Part shown: positions 1 to 8,312 of the stretch, piece by piece | How positions within the stretch are numbered: position 1 is the stretch's first letter | Layout of the letters: every line of letters begins with the position of its first letter | Origin: Cupriavidus yeoncheonensis | Lineage (GTDB): Bacteria > Pseudomonadota > Gammaproteobacteria > Burkholderiales > Burkholderiaceae | Length of the DNA: 64,000 bases | Assembly (NCBI RefSeq): GCF_905397275.1 | Contig: NZ_CAJPUY010000012.1 | Location: 177,725 to 241,724 of the forward strand | Direction: 5' to 3' | Notes under the pieces: generated by a model | Told to the model about the DNA's origin: nothing | What the model saw: only the letters and a program-made list of their open reading frames with translations | Databases searched by the model: none | Position numbers and translations under genes: made by a program

Positions 1-45
1 ATCATCTAAAATTCGTCAAGCATCAATTTTCGAAAGGGGCTTCAG

Positions 46-642
46 ATGGCGCGCGCATCACGGGAACAGGCAGACAAGAATCGGGAAGCCATCGAACAGG
101 CGTCGTCGCGGCTGTTCCGCGAACGCGGGCTCAATGGGGTCAGCGTGGCTGAACTGATGGCGGGCGCCGGGCTGACGCACGGTGGCTTCTACGGACACTT
201 CGCCTCGAAAGACGCACTTGCGGCGCAGGCCTGCAAACGCGCGTTCGAGGAGTCGGCCGCACGCTGGGAACGCCGCATCGAGCGCGCCGCCGGCGACCCG
301 CAAGTCGTACTGACCAACCTGATCGAGCCCTACCTCACGCAAGCCCATTGCGCCGACCCGGGCCATGGATGCGCGGCGGCGGCATTGGCCAGCGACGTGG
401 CGCGCGAGCCGGCGGACAAGCCGGTACGGCGGGCTTACCTGGAGGGCTTCCGCTCCCTGGTCCAGGACATGGAATCGACCGTGGCCAGCGACAGCGCGCA
501 AACGCGCCACAAGGAAGCCCTGATCCGCATGGCCATGCTGGTCGGCGCGGTCACGCTGGCACGTGCCGTGCAAGGCGACACCCTGTCCGACAACATCCTG
601 GACGCCGTACGCGAACGGCTGCTCGGGCCGTCATCCGACTAA
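46..642 (+). CDS. TetR/AcrR family transcriptional regulator
   Basis: 198-residue protein with a TetR-type N-terminal helix-turn-helix at about residues 10-57; the block VAELMAGAGLTHGGFYGHF is the typical recognition helix and following turn. The C-terminal part is the ligand-binding and dimerisation region of this family, with a pattern seen in the NemR/AcrR-like branch. The ATG follows the purine-rich stretch GAAAGGGGC. It lies 129 bp upstream of a major-facilitator gene on the same strand, so it probably controls that transporter in response to a small molecule. The ligand cannot be told from sequence. Confidence 0.9.
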   Translation: MARASREQADKNREAIEQASSRLFRERGLNGVSVAELMAGAGLTHGGFYGHFASKDALAAQACKRAFEESAARWERRIERAAGDPQVVLTNLIEPYLTQAHCADPGHGCAAAALASDVAREPADKPVRRAYLEGFRSLVQDMESTVASDSAQTRHKEALIRMAMLVGAVTLARAVQGDTLSDNILDAVRERLLGPSSD

Positions 643-771
643 CCCGTCAACCACTGATCCGCCAACCATTCCGGAACGACTTGAATCACCGTTCTCCGGC
701 CCCCCGCCGGAATGCGGATGGCCCGACGCACCCCAAAACACCCGCAAGCGCCCCCTGACAGAGAGAGACCC

Positions 772-2082
772 ATGTTCGCCCAAGCGATTTCCAGCCGGCT
801 CGACCGGCGCGGCATCCACTATGCGTGGCTCGTCGCCGCCGTCACCTTCCTCGTCATGCTCACCACGTCGGCGGCGCTCGGCCTGCCCGGCGCCTTCCTC
901 AAGCCGCTCACCAGCGAAATGGGATGGAACACGGACCAGATTTCATCGATCCTGGCTTTCCGTTTCGCGCTGTTCGGATTGATGGCGCCGTTCTCGGCGA
1001 TCCTGATGGAGCGCTTCGGCGTGCGCAACGTGGTGTGCGCCGCCCTGGCGCTGATTGCCGGCGGCATGGCGCTGGCCACCGTCGTCACGCAACTGTGGCA
1101 ACTGTTCCTGGCATGGGGCGTAATGCTCGGTGTCGGCTCCGGCATGACCGCGCTGGTCCTGGCCGCCGTCGTGGCCAATCGCTGGTTCAGCGCGCGGCGC
1201 GGGCTGGTGATCGGCCTGCTCACCGCCAGTTCGGCCACCGGCCAGCTCGCCTTCCTGCCGGCCGCCGCCTGGTTGATCGAACACATGGGCTGGCGCGTGG
1301 CGGTTCTGCCGGTGCTGGTTGGCTGCGCGGTACTGGCCGTGCTGGTGTTCGCGTTCATGCGCAACCGCCCGGCCGACGTCGGCCTGGCCGCATTCGGCGA
1401 GGTGCCCGCCGCGGTCCCCGTTGCCGCTGCCGCGCCGCCTGCCCCGCTCACGCTGCGCGGCCCCTTCGTCGTGCTGCGCGACGCCATGCGCAACCAGACG
1501 TTCTGGGTGCTGGCCGGCACCTTCTTCATCTGCGGCCTGTCCACCAACGGGCTGATCCAGACCCACTTCATCGCGCTCTGCGGAGACTTCGGCATGGGCG
1601 CCGTGCCGGCCGCCTCGGCGCTGGCCATGATGGGCGCGTTCGACTTTGTCGGCACCATCCTGTCCGGCTGGCTGTCGGACCGCTATGACAGCCGCAAGCT
1701 GCTGTTCTGGTACTACGGGCTGCGCGGCCTGTCACTGCTCTGGCTGCCCCATTCGACCTTCACGCTGTATGGCCTGTCGATTTTCGCGATGTTCTACGGC
1801 CTGGACTGGATCGCCACCGTGCCGCCCACGGTCAAGCTGGCCGCCACCGCCTTCGGCCGCGACCGCGCGCCGATGGTATTCGGCTGGATCTTCGCCGCCC
1901 ACCAGATCGGTGCCGCCACGGCGGCCTTCGGTGCCGGCCTGAGCCGTACCCTGCTGCTGACCTATACGCCGGCGCTGTATGCCGCAGGCGCGGCGTGCTT
2001 CGTGGCGGCGCTGCTGGCGCTGTTCGCCAGGCGTGCCGCGACGTCAGGCAATGCTGCCGCGGCGCAAGCAGCAAGCGGCTGA
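772..2082 (+). CDS. MFS transporter
   Basis: 436-residue integral membrane protein with about twelve hydrophobic segments, a major facilitator superfamily permease in the inner membrane. The motif after the second segment (MERFGVRNV) and the GSGMTALVLAAVVANRWF stretch recall the monocarboxylate/oxalate-formate-like MFS groups. The ATG at 772 is preferred to an in-frame upstream codon at 712 because it follows a GAGAGAG ribosome-binding site and begins just before the first hydrophobic segment. It follows a TetR gene on the same strand, which suggests ligand-controlled transport; the substrate is unknown. Confidence 0.88.
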   Translation: MFAQAISSRLDRRGIHYAWLVAAVTFLVMLTTSAALGLPGAFLKPLTSEMGWNTDQISSILAFRFALFGLMAPFSAILMERFGVRNVVCAALALIAGGMALATVVTQLWQLFLAWGVMLGVGSGMTALVLAAVVANRWFSARRGLVIGLLTASSATGQLAFLPAAAWLIEHMGWRVAVLPVLVGCAVLAVLVFAFMRNRPADVGLAAFGEVPAAVPVAAAAPPAPLTLRGPFVVLRDAMRNQTFWVLAGTFFICGLSTNGLIQTHFIALCGDFGMGAVPAASALAMMGAFDFVGTILSGWLSDRYDSRKLLFWYYGLRGLSLLWLPHSTFTLYGLSIFAMFYGLDWIATVPPTVKLAATAFGRDRAPMVFGWIFAAHQIGAATAAFGAGLSRTLLLTYTPALYAAGAACFVAALLALFARRAATSGNAAAAQAASG

Positions 2083-2116
2083 CAGCCAACGGGGCTGACG
2101 GCAGCTCGCCGCAGAC

Positions 2117-2749
2117 TCAGAACTTGGGGATCCTCAGCGTCTTGCTGACCATCAGCGATCCCGACAGCGCGAACAGCAGCACCAGCGGGTGCAGCTCCGC
2201 CGGCCCGATGGTCCATGCGCCACCGGGCAGCGCCGCGTCGAGGCGTTGCTGCGCGGCGCACCAGGCGAGCACGCCGGTCAACAGCACGCTGGTGGGAATC
2301 GGCGTGCCTTCGAAATACTTCACCTTGTCGCTGCCGGCCGACAGCGTTTCCGCGGTGACGTTGAAACGCGCGAGCCGGCTGACGCCGCAGCAGACGAAGA
2401 AGATCAGCACCGCCAGGTCCCAGCCGCCGCGCATGCCGGCGGCAAACGCCAGCGTGGCCGGGCCGACACCGAAGGAAATGATGTCGGCCAGCGAATCAAG
2501 CTCGCGCCCCATTGCCGAATGCTGGTGCCGCCAGCGCGCGATGCGCCCGTCCAGCACGTCGAAGATGAAAGCCAGCGGTGCCAGCGCGGCCGCCGTGAAG
2601 AAATGCGACGGCGTCGGCGTGGCCACGTAGAACATGGCGAAGAACACCGACGCCATCCCGCAAGCCGCATTGCCCAGCGTGAAGACATCCGCAAGCTGCA
2701 GCTCGCGCAGCATGGAGAAATGGCGGGGCCGCTCCTGAGGCGTCGGCAT
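2117..2749 (-). CDS. pssA: CDP-diacylglycerol-serine O-phosphatidyltransferase (type II PssA)
   Basis: 210-residue polytopic membrane enzyme of the CDP-alcohol phosphatidyltransferase family. The signature DG-x2-AR-x8-G-x3-D-x3-D is complete: D67, G68, A71, R72, G81, D85, D89. Length and the N-terminal LQLADVFTLGNAACGM block fit the short bacterial phosphatidylserine synthase, which makes phosphatidylserine from CDP-diacylglycerol and L-serine at the inner membrane. It is transcribed towards the MFS gene and lies 12 bp after a small monooxygenase-like gene on the same strand. A related CDP-alcohol transferase is the main alternative. Confidence 0.85.
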   Translation of the reverse strand: MPTPQERPRHFSMLRELQLADVFTLGNAACGMASVFFAMFYVATPTPSHFFTAAALAPLAFIFDVLDGRIARWRHQHSAMGRELDSLADIISFGVGPATLAFAAGMRGGWDLAVLIFFVCCGVSRLARFNVTAETLSAGSDKVKYFEGTPIPTSVLLTGVLAWCAAQQRLDAALPGGAWTIGPAELHPLVLLFALSGSLMVSKTLRIPKF

Positions 2750-2761
2750 CTGTGTTCCGGC

Positions 2762-3052
2762 TCAGAGAACCTTGGATACGTGGCCGACTTGCGGCGGGGC
2801 TGCGAAGCAGTCGCTGACCAGTGCGCGCCACTCCTGGAATTCGGGCGCGTCGCGGAAATGCACCATGTGGTCTTCCACCGTTTCCCACTCGACCACGAGC
2901 GTGTATTGCTGCGGCTGCTCGATCGAGCGGAACAACTGCACGCCATGGCAGCCGCGCGAGCGCAGGAACAGCGGTTTGGCCTTGCCCACGCCCTCTTCGA
3001 ACTGGCTTTCGCTGCCAGGCTTGACGGTGATTTGCGCGATTTCCTTGATCAT
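2762..3052 (-). CDS. Antibiotic biosynthesis monooxygenase (ABM) domain protein
   Basis: 96-residue single-domain protein with the ABM/dimeric alpha-beta barrel pattern: an N-terminal strand (IKEIAQITVKPG), then CHGVQLFRSIEQPQQYTLVVEWETVEDHMVHF, typical of heme-degrading-monooxygenase-like and quinol monooxygenase-like proteins. The start at MIKEI is chosen because the family fold begins there; an in-frame ATG 36 bp upstream would add an unrelated basic tail. Probably cytoplasmic; substrate unknown. It precedes pssA by 12 bp and may be co-transcribed with it. Confidence 0.8.
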   Translation of the reverse strand: MIKEIAQITVKPGSESQFEEGVGKAKPLFLRSRGCHGVQLFRSIEQPQQYTLVVEWETVEDHMVHFRDAPEFQEWRALVSDCFAAPPQVGHVSKVL

Positions 3053-3204
3053 GATGTCCCTGTGTCTGGTTGGGGAATGCCGGCGCATGCCGGCTGGATG
3101 ACACTACCTTAGCACGATCAAGCGCGCGGGTCGTGTGGCCGCAATCCTTTCGTTACTCGCGCACCGTAGCATCGCGGCTTCCGTTGAATCCGTGATGAAC
3201 CGCC

Positions 3205-5172
3205 ATGTCGATGAAACCGCTGAATGCCATGACTGCCGGACTGCTTTTTGGTCCTTTCGCTCTTTTTGCCGGCCACGCCACCCATGCCGCTGCGACCGCC
3301 GCGCCATGCGGTTCGCCGTCCACGCTCATTGCCGACGTGCAGGCTGCATCGGCCGCTTCGCCGCTGGCGGGCAAGCCGGTGGAGATCGAGGCAGTGGTCA
3401 CGGCGGACTACAGCGGTCCCGATGGTTTCATGGGCTTCTTTGTCCAGCAGGCCGACGAGCAGCGGCAGGATCGGCCAGGCGTATCCGAAGGCCTGTTCGT
3501 CTATTCGCCGCGCTACGCCGCGCGCGCCGGCGACCTGTTGCGGCTGGCCGGCACCGTGGAAGAGCGCTACGGCCAGACCCAGCTGGCCTTGTCGGGCATG
3601 CCGTCGCTCTGCGCCTCGGGGCGCTCCGTCACTCCGGCAAGTCTCGCGCTGCCGTTTCCGAACGACATGGCACCGAGGGCGCGCGCGGGGATGCTCGTCA
3701 GCTTTCCGCAAACACTGACCGTCAACGACACGCACGAACTGGGCCGCTACGGCAGCCTGCTGCTCGGACTCGGCCGGTTGCACGTTCCCACCGCAGTCGC
3801 CGCGCCGCGTGAAGGTGGCGTGCAGGTTGCAGCGGACAATGCGCTGAACCGGCTGGTGCTCGACGATGGGTCCAGCCAACAGAACCCCGCAGTCGTTCCC
3901 TACCCCGCGCCCGCACTGAGCACCGCCAACCCGGTGCGCGCCGGCGACACCGTGACCGGCCTGCGCGGCGTGCTGGAGAAGCGCTACGGCAACTGGCGCG
4001 TGCAGCCGGTGCCCGGTGGCGCGCCAATCCGGTTCACTGCCTCGAATCCACGCCAGCCCGCCCCCGCGCGTGCCACCGGCACCGACGTGCGCGTGGCCGC
4101 GTTCAACGTGCTCAACTATTTCAACGGCAACGGTCTGGGCGGCTTCGATGCGCCCGACAACCGTGGTGCCCGCAACGCCGCCGAGTTCGCGCGGCAGGAA
4201 GCGAAGCTGCTCGCGGCGCTGCGCGCACTCGACGCGGACGTCATCGGCCTGATGGAGGTGGAGAACAACGGCTTTGGTCCGCGTAGCGCCGTGCAGCGCC
4301 TTGCGGCCCAACTCGGCCCGGATTGGCGCGCGGTCGAGCCCGGCACGCCAAGGCTTGGCCTGGACGCCATATCCGTCGCCCTGCTCTACAAGCAGCGGAC
4401 CGTGATGCCGCTTGGGGCCCCTGCGACCACTGTGCTTGAGGCACGCAGCCGGCATCCGCTCGCGCAGACGTTCGCGCCCGTCGGCAATCCCTCGCAAGCC
4501 TTCACCGTCGCGGTCAACCACCTCAAGTCCAAGAACTGCGCGGACGCCGGGGGGGCCGAGCGCGACCAAGGCGACGGCCAGGGCTGCTGGAACGCGGCCC
4601 GGTCGCGTGCGGCGCGGGCACTGGCCGACTGGCTGAAGACCTCGCCCACCGGCGTCGCGGGCGCGGGTACGCTGGTGATCGGCGACCTCAACAGCTATGC
4701 CCGGGAAGAGCCGATCAGCCTGCTGGCACGCGCGGGCTACGAAGACATGGTGGCAAGGCTGGCGGCACGCGACGCCTACACCTATGTATTCGATGGCCAG
4801 GCTGGCTATCTCGACTACGCGCTCGCCGACGCTGTCCTTGCCAGGCGCGTCCGGGGCGTAAGCATCTGGCACGTCAATGCCGACGAACCTTCGGCCTTCG
4901 CCTACGCGCAGGCCCATCGCAGCGCCGGCCAGCGGGAGCGCTACTACGCGCCGGATGCCTGGCGCGCGTCGGACCACGATCCCGTGCTGGTCGACCTGTC
5001 CTGGCGCGAGCCTGCACCGGACGCGGCACCCGCCCGGAGCGGAGGCGGCAATGCCGTGGCCGGGCCCGAAGGCGGCGGTGGCAGTGTCGGCACCGCCGCG
5101 CTGCTAGCCATCGTGCTTGCCGCCAGTACGGCGCTCGCCATGCCGGCAATCCGCCGCCGGCCAGCACGATAG
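3205..5172 (+). CDS. Secreted ExeM/NucH-type endonuclease with GlyGly-CTERM-like tail
   Basis: 655-residue exported protein. A signal peptide covers about residues 1-29. An OB-fold-like N-terminal half is followed by an endonuclease/exonuclease/phosphatase domain starting near VRVAAFNVLNYF, with metal and catalytic blocks LMEVENN, AVNHLKS, GDLNSY and the terminal ASDHDPV. This layout matches extracellular nucleases of the ExeM/NucH type, which degrade DNA outside the cell. The last 40 residues are a glycine-rich stretch with GGGGS, one hydrophobic helix and an RRRPAR end, the tripartite layout of GlyGly-CTERM sorting signals processed by rhombosortase. No rhombosortase gene is seen nearby. 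Confidence 0.88.
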   Translation: MSMKPLNAMTAGLLFGPFALFAGHATHAAATAAPCGSPSTLIADVQAASAASPLAGKPVEIEAVVTADYSGPDGFMGFFVQQADEQRQDRPGVSEGLFVYSPRYAARAGDLLRLAGTVEERYGQTQLALSGMPSLCASGRSVTPASLALPFPNDMAPRARAGMLVSFPQTLTVNDTHELGRYGSLLLGLGRLHVPTAVAAPREGGVQVAADNALNRLVLDDGSSQQNPAVVPYPAPALSTANPVRAGDTVTGLRGVLEKRYGNWRVQPVPGGAPIRFTASNPRQPAPARATGTDVRVAAFNVLNYFNGNGLGGFDAPDNRGARNAAEFARQEAKLLAALRALDADVIGLMEVENNGFGPRSAVQRLAAQLGPDWRAVEPGTPRLGLDAISVALLYKQRTVMPLGAPATTVLEARSRHPLAQTFAPVGNPSQAFTVAVNHLKSKNCADAGGAERDQGDGQGCWNAARSRAARALADWLKTSPTGVAGAGTLVIGDLNSYAREEPISLLARAGYEDMVARLAARDAYTYVFDGQAGYLDYALADAVLARRVRGVSIWHVNADEPSAFAYAQAHRSAGQRERYYAPDAWRASDHDPVLVDLSWREPAPDAAPARSGGGNAVAGPEGGGGSVGTAALLAIVLAASTALAMPAIRRRPAR

Positions 5173-5388
5173 CCGCCAGACGGAAACAGCGTGCCTTGCT
5201 CCGGGACAGCCAGTGCACCACCGGCGGCAATCCGCGCACCGGCGTCATTTACGTCATAAACACCGAGAGAAAACCCCAATACAATTTCATAAAAACATAA
5301 TCCAATAATCAAACGAACCGCATCGCCGGTTTATTTTCCAGCCAGCGCAACACGTGTCGCCGAATCGTGGTGGAGTCGGGCACGTCTC

Positions 5389-5422
5389 AGCCCGCACGCT
5401 CAGCCTGCGGGCTTTTTTTTTT
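5389..5422 (+). terminator. Rho-independent terminator
   Basis: A perfect 8-bp stem (AGCCCGCA / TGCGGGCT) with a 9-nt loop is followed by ten T residues. It lies about 215 bp after the nuclease stop codon and probably ends that transcript. Confidence 0.85.
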
Positions 5423-5480
5423 GCACGGCGGTTCATTCCTAATACGCTTCAATCGCATCTTCCATCTAGATTTTGAATAA

Positions 5481-5500
5481 ATACATTCAACAAAATGTAT
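5481..5500. promoter_or_regulatory. Inverted repeat, possible operator upstream of oxlT
   Basis: ATACATT-N6-AATGTAT is a perfect 7-bp inverted repeat in AT-rich DNA. It sits 16 bp before a TTGACT box, a plausible place for a repressor or activator. The cognate regulator is not identified. Confidence 0.45.
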
Positions 5501-5586
5501 GGTTGTTTGTTTTTCTTGACTTGCATGATATATCACATACTGTGTATCCCAGCGGGCGCCAGAAAGCGCTCTGGTCCTAAGAGAAC

Positions 5587-5602
5587 ATGACAATTTTGTC
5601 AT
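5587..5602. promoter_or_regulatory. Inverted repeat ATGACAA-TT-TTGTCAT
   Basis: A perfect 7-bp inverted repeat with a two-base centre, downstream of the TTGACT box at 5516. The short-spacer symmetry resembles sites bound by dimeric GntR-type regulators. This is inference from shape only. Confidence 0.4.
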
Positions 5603-5668
5603 CTGTCGATAAACAAGCAATTTCCAGGGAGGGACGCCCAGAAATTAACCAGCCATTTATTTCAATAC

Positions 5669-5684
5669 CAGATCGGTCGATCTG
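5669..5684. promoter_or_regulatory. Inverted repeat CAGATCG-GT-CGATCTG
   Basis: A perfect 7-bp inverted repeat with a two-base centre, 214 bp before the oxlT-like start codon. It differs in sequence from the two upstream palindromes, so it may bind a different regulator or form an RNA hairpin in the leader. Confidence 0.4.
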
Positions 5685-5897
5685 ATAAATCCATTTCTAT
5701 CCATTTTCGGCGGCCGGAATATACCGGAGCGCCACGGTATTCCTGCGCCTGAAAAAAGCATTAATACCTGACCCTATAAGCCGATGGAACAGGAGACATG
5801 AAAATGACAGCGACCCACGCCAGACCCGGGAATTCTGCCTGCCGATGCAGGCCCGCACCATTGAACAGCCTGAATCAACCGATCCAAGGAGCGCGCC

Positions 5898-7217
5898 ATG
5901 AATAATCCATCGGCAGCGGCCCTCCGCCCGCAGCAGATTTCGGAACGCACGCGCTGGACGCAGCTGTTCGTCGGCGTCGTCTGCATGATCGCCACGGCGA
6001 ACATCCAGTACGCGTGGACGCTGTTTGTCCCCGAGATCCAGGAAACCTATGGCTGGTCCCGCGCCAGCATCCAGATCGCCTTTACGGTGTTCGTGCTGGT
6101 CCAGACCTGGCTCGCGCCGATCGAAGGCTACTTCATCGACAAGTTCGGCCCGCGCATGATGGTCGCGTTTGGCGCGATCTTCATCGGCGCGGCCTGGGTC
6201 ATCAATTCGCAGGCCACCACGCTGATGGGCTTCTACGTCGGCGCGGCCGTCGGCGGCCTTGGCGTGGGCTCGATCTACGCGACCTGCATCAACAACGCGC
6301 TCAAGTGGTTCCCGGATCGACGAGGCCTGGCCGTCGGGCTCACGGCCGGTGGCTATGGCGCGGGTTCCGCAGCCACGATTCTCCCGATCGCGGCCATGAT
6401 CGAATCTTCCGGCTTCCAGCCCACCTTCCTGTTCTTCGGCATCCTGCAAGGATCGCTCGCCTTTGTCGCGGCATGGTTCCTGCGCTCGCCGAAGGCCAAT
6501 GAAGTCAGGGCTTCGCAGAAGCTGGTCCAGGCCACGCGCGACTACACGCTCAAGGAGGCCATGAGCACGAAGCTGTTCTGGCTGATGCTGGTGATGTTCG
6601 TGCTGGTCGTCACGGGCGGCATGATGGCCGTCGCGCAACTCGGCGTCATCGCGAAGGATCTTGGCGTGAAGGAGTTCAAGGTCGACCTGCACTTCTTCGT
6701 GATGGCCGCACTGCCGCTCGCGCTGATGCTCGACCGCATTATGAACGGTATCTCGCGTCCGCTGTTCGGCTGGGTCTCGGACCATATCGGCCGCGAGAAG
6801 ACCATGGTCATCGCGTTCACGCTGGAGGGCCTGGGCATCATCGCGCTCGGCTACTTCGGCAGCAATCCGTATGCATTCCTGATCCTGTCCGGCGTGGTGT
6901 TCCTGGCGTGGGGCGAGGTGTATTCGCTGTTCTCCGCCCTGGCCGGCGATGCGTTCGGCACCAGGCACATCGGCAAGATCTACGGCGTCCTCTACACCGC
7001 CAAAGGCATCGGCGCGCTGTTCGTCCCGATCGGCAACCTGCTGATGGAGGCCACCGGCACGTGGTCGACGGTGCTCTACACGGTCGCCGCCATGGACCTG
7101 ACCGCCGCGTGCCTGGCGATGATGGTCCTGCGCCCGGTACTGGCTGCGCACGTGGCCACCGCAAGGCGTCTCCATTCCAAGGAGACCGCCGCAACGGGTG
7201 CGCAGGTTCCGGCCTGA
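5898..7217 (+). CDS. oxlT: MFS transporter of the oxalate/formate antiporter (OFA) group
   Basis: 439-residue twelve-helix MFS permease. The motifs NIQYAWTLFVPEI, GYFIDKFGPR, GLGVGSIYATCINNALKWFPDRRGLA and YTAKGIGALF are those of the OxlT group, which exchanges oxalate for formate or carries related small carboxylates across the inner membrane. The ATG follows AAGGAGCGCGCC. It stands alone on its strand behind a long palindrome-rich leader and ends at a hairpin (7248-7271). No formyl-CoA transferase or oxalyl-CoA decarboxylase gene is in the window, so the true substrate could be another carboxylate. Confidence 0.85.
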   Translation: MNNPSAAALRPQQISERTRWTQLFVGVVCMIATANIQYAWTLFVPEIQETYGWSRASIQIAFTVFVLVQTWLAPIEGYFIDKFGPRMMVAFGAIFIGAAWVINSQATTLMGFYVGAAVGGLGVGSIYATCINNALKWFPDRRGLAVGLTAGGYGAGSAATILPIAAMIESSGFQPTFLFFGILQGSLAFVAAWFLRSPKANEVRASQKLVQATRDYTLKEAMSTKLFWLMLVMFVLVVTGGMMAVAQLGVIAKDLGVKEFKVDLHFFVMAALPLALMLDRIMNGISRPLFGWVSDHIGREKTMVIAFTLEGLGIIALGYFGSNPYAFLILSGVVFLAWGEVYSLFSALAGDAFGTRHIGKIYGVLYTAKGIGALFVPIGNLLMEATGTWSTVLYTVAAMDLTAACLAMMVLRPVLAAHVATARRLHSKETAATGAQVPA

Positions 7218-7247
7218 CACGTCCGTCACCGGCGTCGGCAACGAAAA

Positions 7248-7271
7248 AGCGGGCTTCTCCGGAAGCCCGCT
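7248..7271. terminator. Bidirectional terminator hairpin between convergent genes
   Basis: A perfect 10-bp stem AGCGGGCTTC / GAAGCCCGCT with a TCCG loop. The AAAAA run on its left gives a T tract for the minus-strand gene; the right side is only weakly T-rich. It separates the oxlT-like gene from the convergent DUF2127 gene. Confidence 0.8.
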
Positions 7272-7310
7272 CTTCGATTGGAGCCGGTCAGGTTCCCCGT
7301 CCTGCGGCTT

Positions 7311-7772
7311 TCAGGACATGACTTCGTGGCGCGCCAGTCCTTTGACCAGGTACAGCACCACAAGCAGGTTGGCCACGGCCAGGCTCGCATGCATCCAGCT
7401 CGGGTGCACCAGCGCCTCGTAGAGTTCCAGAGGCAGGTAGATGCCGCCGGAAAACACGCCCAGCCAGTTGCCCCAGGCCAGCCGGTGCCACAGCCCCCAG
7501 GCTTCGGCAAAGCGCATCAGGGCGTACACCGCAGCCGAGCCGCCAATGGCCCACAGGCGCGCGTCGCTGGGGTGCGACAGCAAGGCCAGGAAGATGGTGG
7601 GATAGCGGCTGGCCGGGTTGATGTGCAGGCGCATGATGATCGATTCGGCCAGCGCCTGCGCATCACGGTGAAGGAAGGCCACCAGCCCCAGGCCGGCCAC
7701 GATCACCAGCGCGCCTTTGGCCGCTTCGAACAGCGCAATGGTCCTGAGGCCGAAAATGTCCTGCTTCGCCAT
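7311..7772 (-). CDS. DUF2127 family small membrane protein
   Basis: 153-residue protein with about four hydrophobic segments. The pattern IALFEAAKGALVIVAGLG near the N-terminus and the LYEALVHPSWMHASLAVANLLVVLYL end match the DUF2127 family of uncharacterised bacterial inner-membrane proteins. The function is unknown. It is convergent with the oxlT-like gene and ends at a shared terminator hairpin. Confidence 0.78.
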   Translation of the reverse strand: MAKQDIFGLRTIALFEAAKGALVIVAGLGLVAFLHRDAQALAESIIMRLHINPASRYPTIFLALLSHPSDARLWAIGGSAAVYALMRFAEAWGLWHRLAWGNWLGVFSGGIYLPLELYEALVHPSWMHASLAVANLLVVLYLVKGLARHEVMS

Positions 7773-7862
7773 GAGGTGGCTCCGGGGTGGGTTGTGATCC
7801 GAGGCCCATATTGTGCAATACAGGCCGCCCCGGGCACCACTGCCCTGTCAACGCGGGCGTCG

Positions 7863-8291
7863 TCAGCGTGCGTAGTCGCGCTCCTGCATCGGGCCATCCG
7901 CGTCGATGCCGCCGTTCGCTTCCAGCGGACCGTCGACGGTAATCGGGCCGTCGGCGAGAAGGTCGCCCTTGACCACCATGGTGCCGTGCACCGTCAGCGG
8001 TCCGTCGAAGACCTTGAGGTAGCCCCCCGCATAGGGCAGACCGCGGGCCGCGGCGGGGCCGGAGAAGTACGCGGCGGTCAGCGGCCCGCGCGCGTGGACC
8101 CGCCCCGCGACGATCAGCCTGCCGTGCACGACCACCGGTCCGCGCACGTGGGCGGATCCGCCCACGGTGATCGATCCGGTTTCCTGCTGGGCCCGCGACG
8201 GACTGGCAGCGCACAAGGCCAGCGCCGCCAGCAATGCCAGGCTCATGGCGCGTACATGGCTGGGATGGTTCTGAAGTCGAAGTGTTCTCAT
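7863..8291 (-). CDS. Secreted bactofilin-like beta-helical repeat protein (hypothetical)
   Basis: 142-residue protein with a signal peptide (about residues 1-25, ending near SRAQ). The mature part is built of short glycine-spaced steps such as GPVVVHGRLIVAGRVHARG and GPLTVHGTMVVKGDLLADG, the hexapeptide-like pattern of right-handed beta-helices found in polymer-forming cytoskeletal (bactofilin-like) domains. Being exported, it is unlikely to be a cytoskeletal bactofilin. Start 8291 is preferred to an ATG at 8306 because GGAAAG precedes it at good spacing. It lies 21 bp after the YbhB-like gene, probably in one operon. Confidence 0.65.
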   Translation of the reverse strand: MRTLRLQNHPSHVRAMSLALLAALALCAASPSRAQQETGSITVGGSAHVRGPVVVHGRLIVAGRVHARGPLTAAYFSGPAAARGLPYAGGYLKVFDGPLTVHGTMVVKGDLLADGPITVDGPLEANGGIDADGPMQERDYAR

Positions 8292-8312
8292 CTGGGCTTT
8301 CCGCATTGGCGC

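Larger units (their letters stand above)
5173..5897. other. Long AT-rich leader region of the oxlT-like gene
   Basis: 725 bp with no supported gene. It is clearly more AT-rich than its surroundings from about 5270 to 5720. It holds a rho-independent terminator (5389-5422), three separate inverted repeats (5481-5500, 5587-5602, 5669-5684) and a TTGACT box at 5516. The layout suggests a regulated promoter region with several operators for the transporter at 5898. Confidence 0.6.

Noticed and set aside
3118..4977. A 619-codon open frame on the minus strand opposite the nuclease gene
   Set aside because: The plus-strand nuclease has full family motifs and a signal peptide; the minus reading is low-complexity and motif-free.
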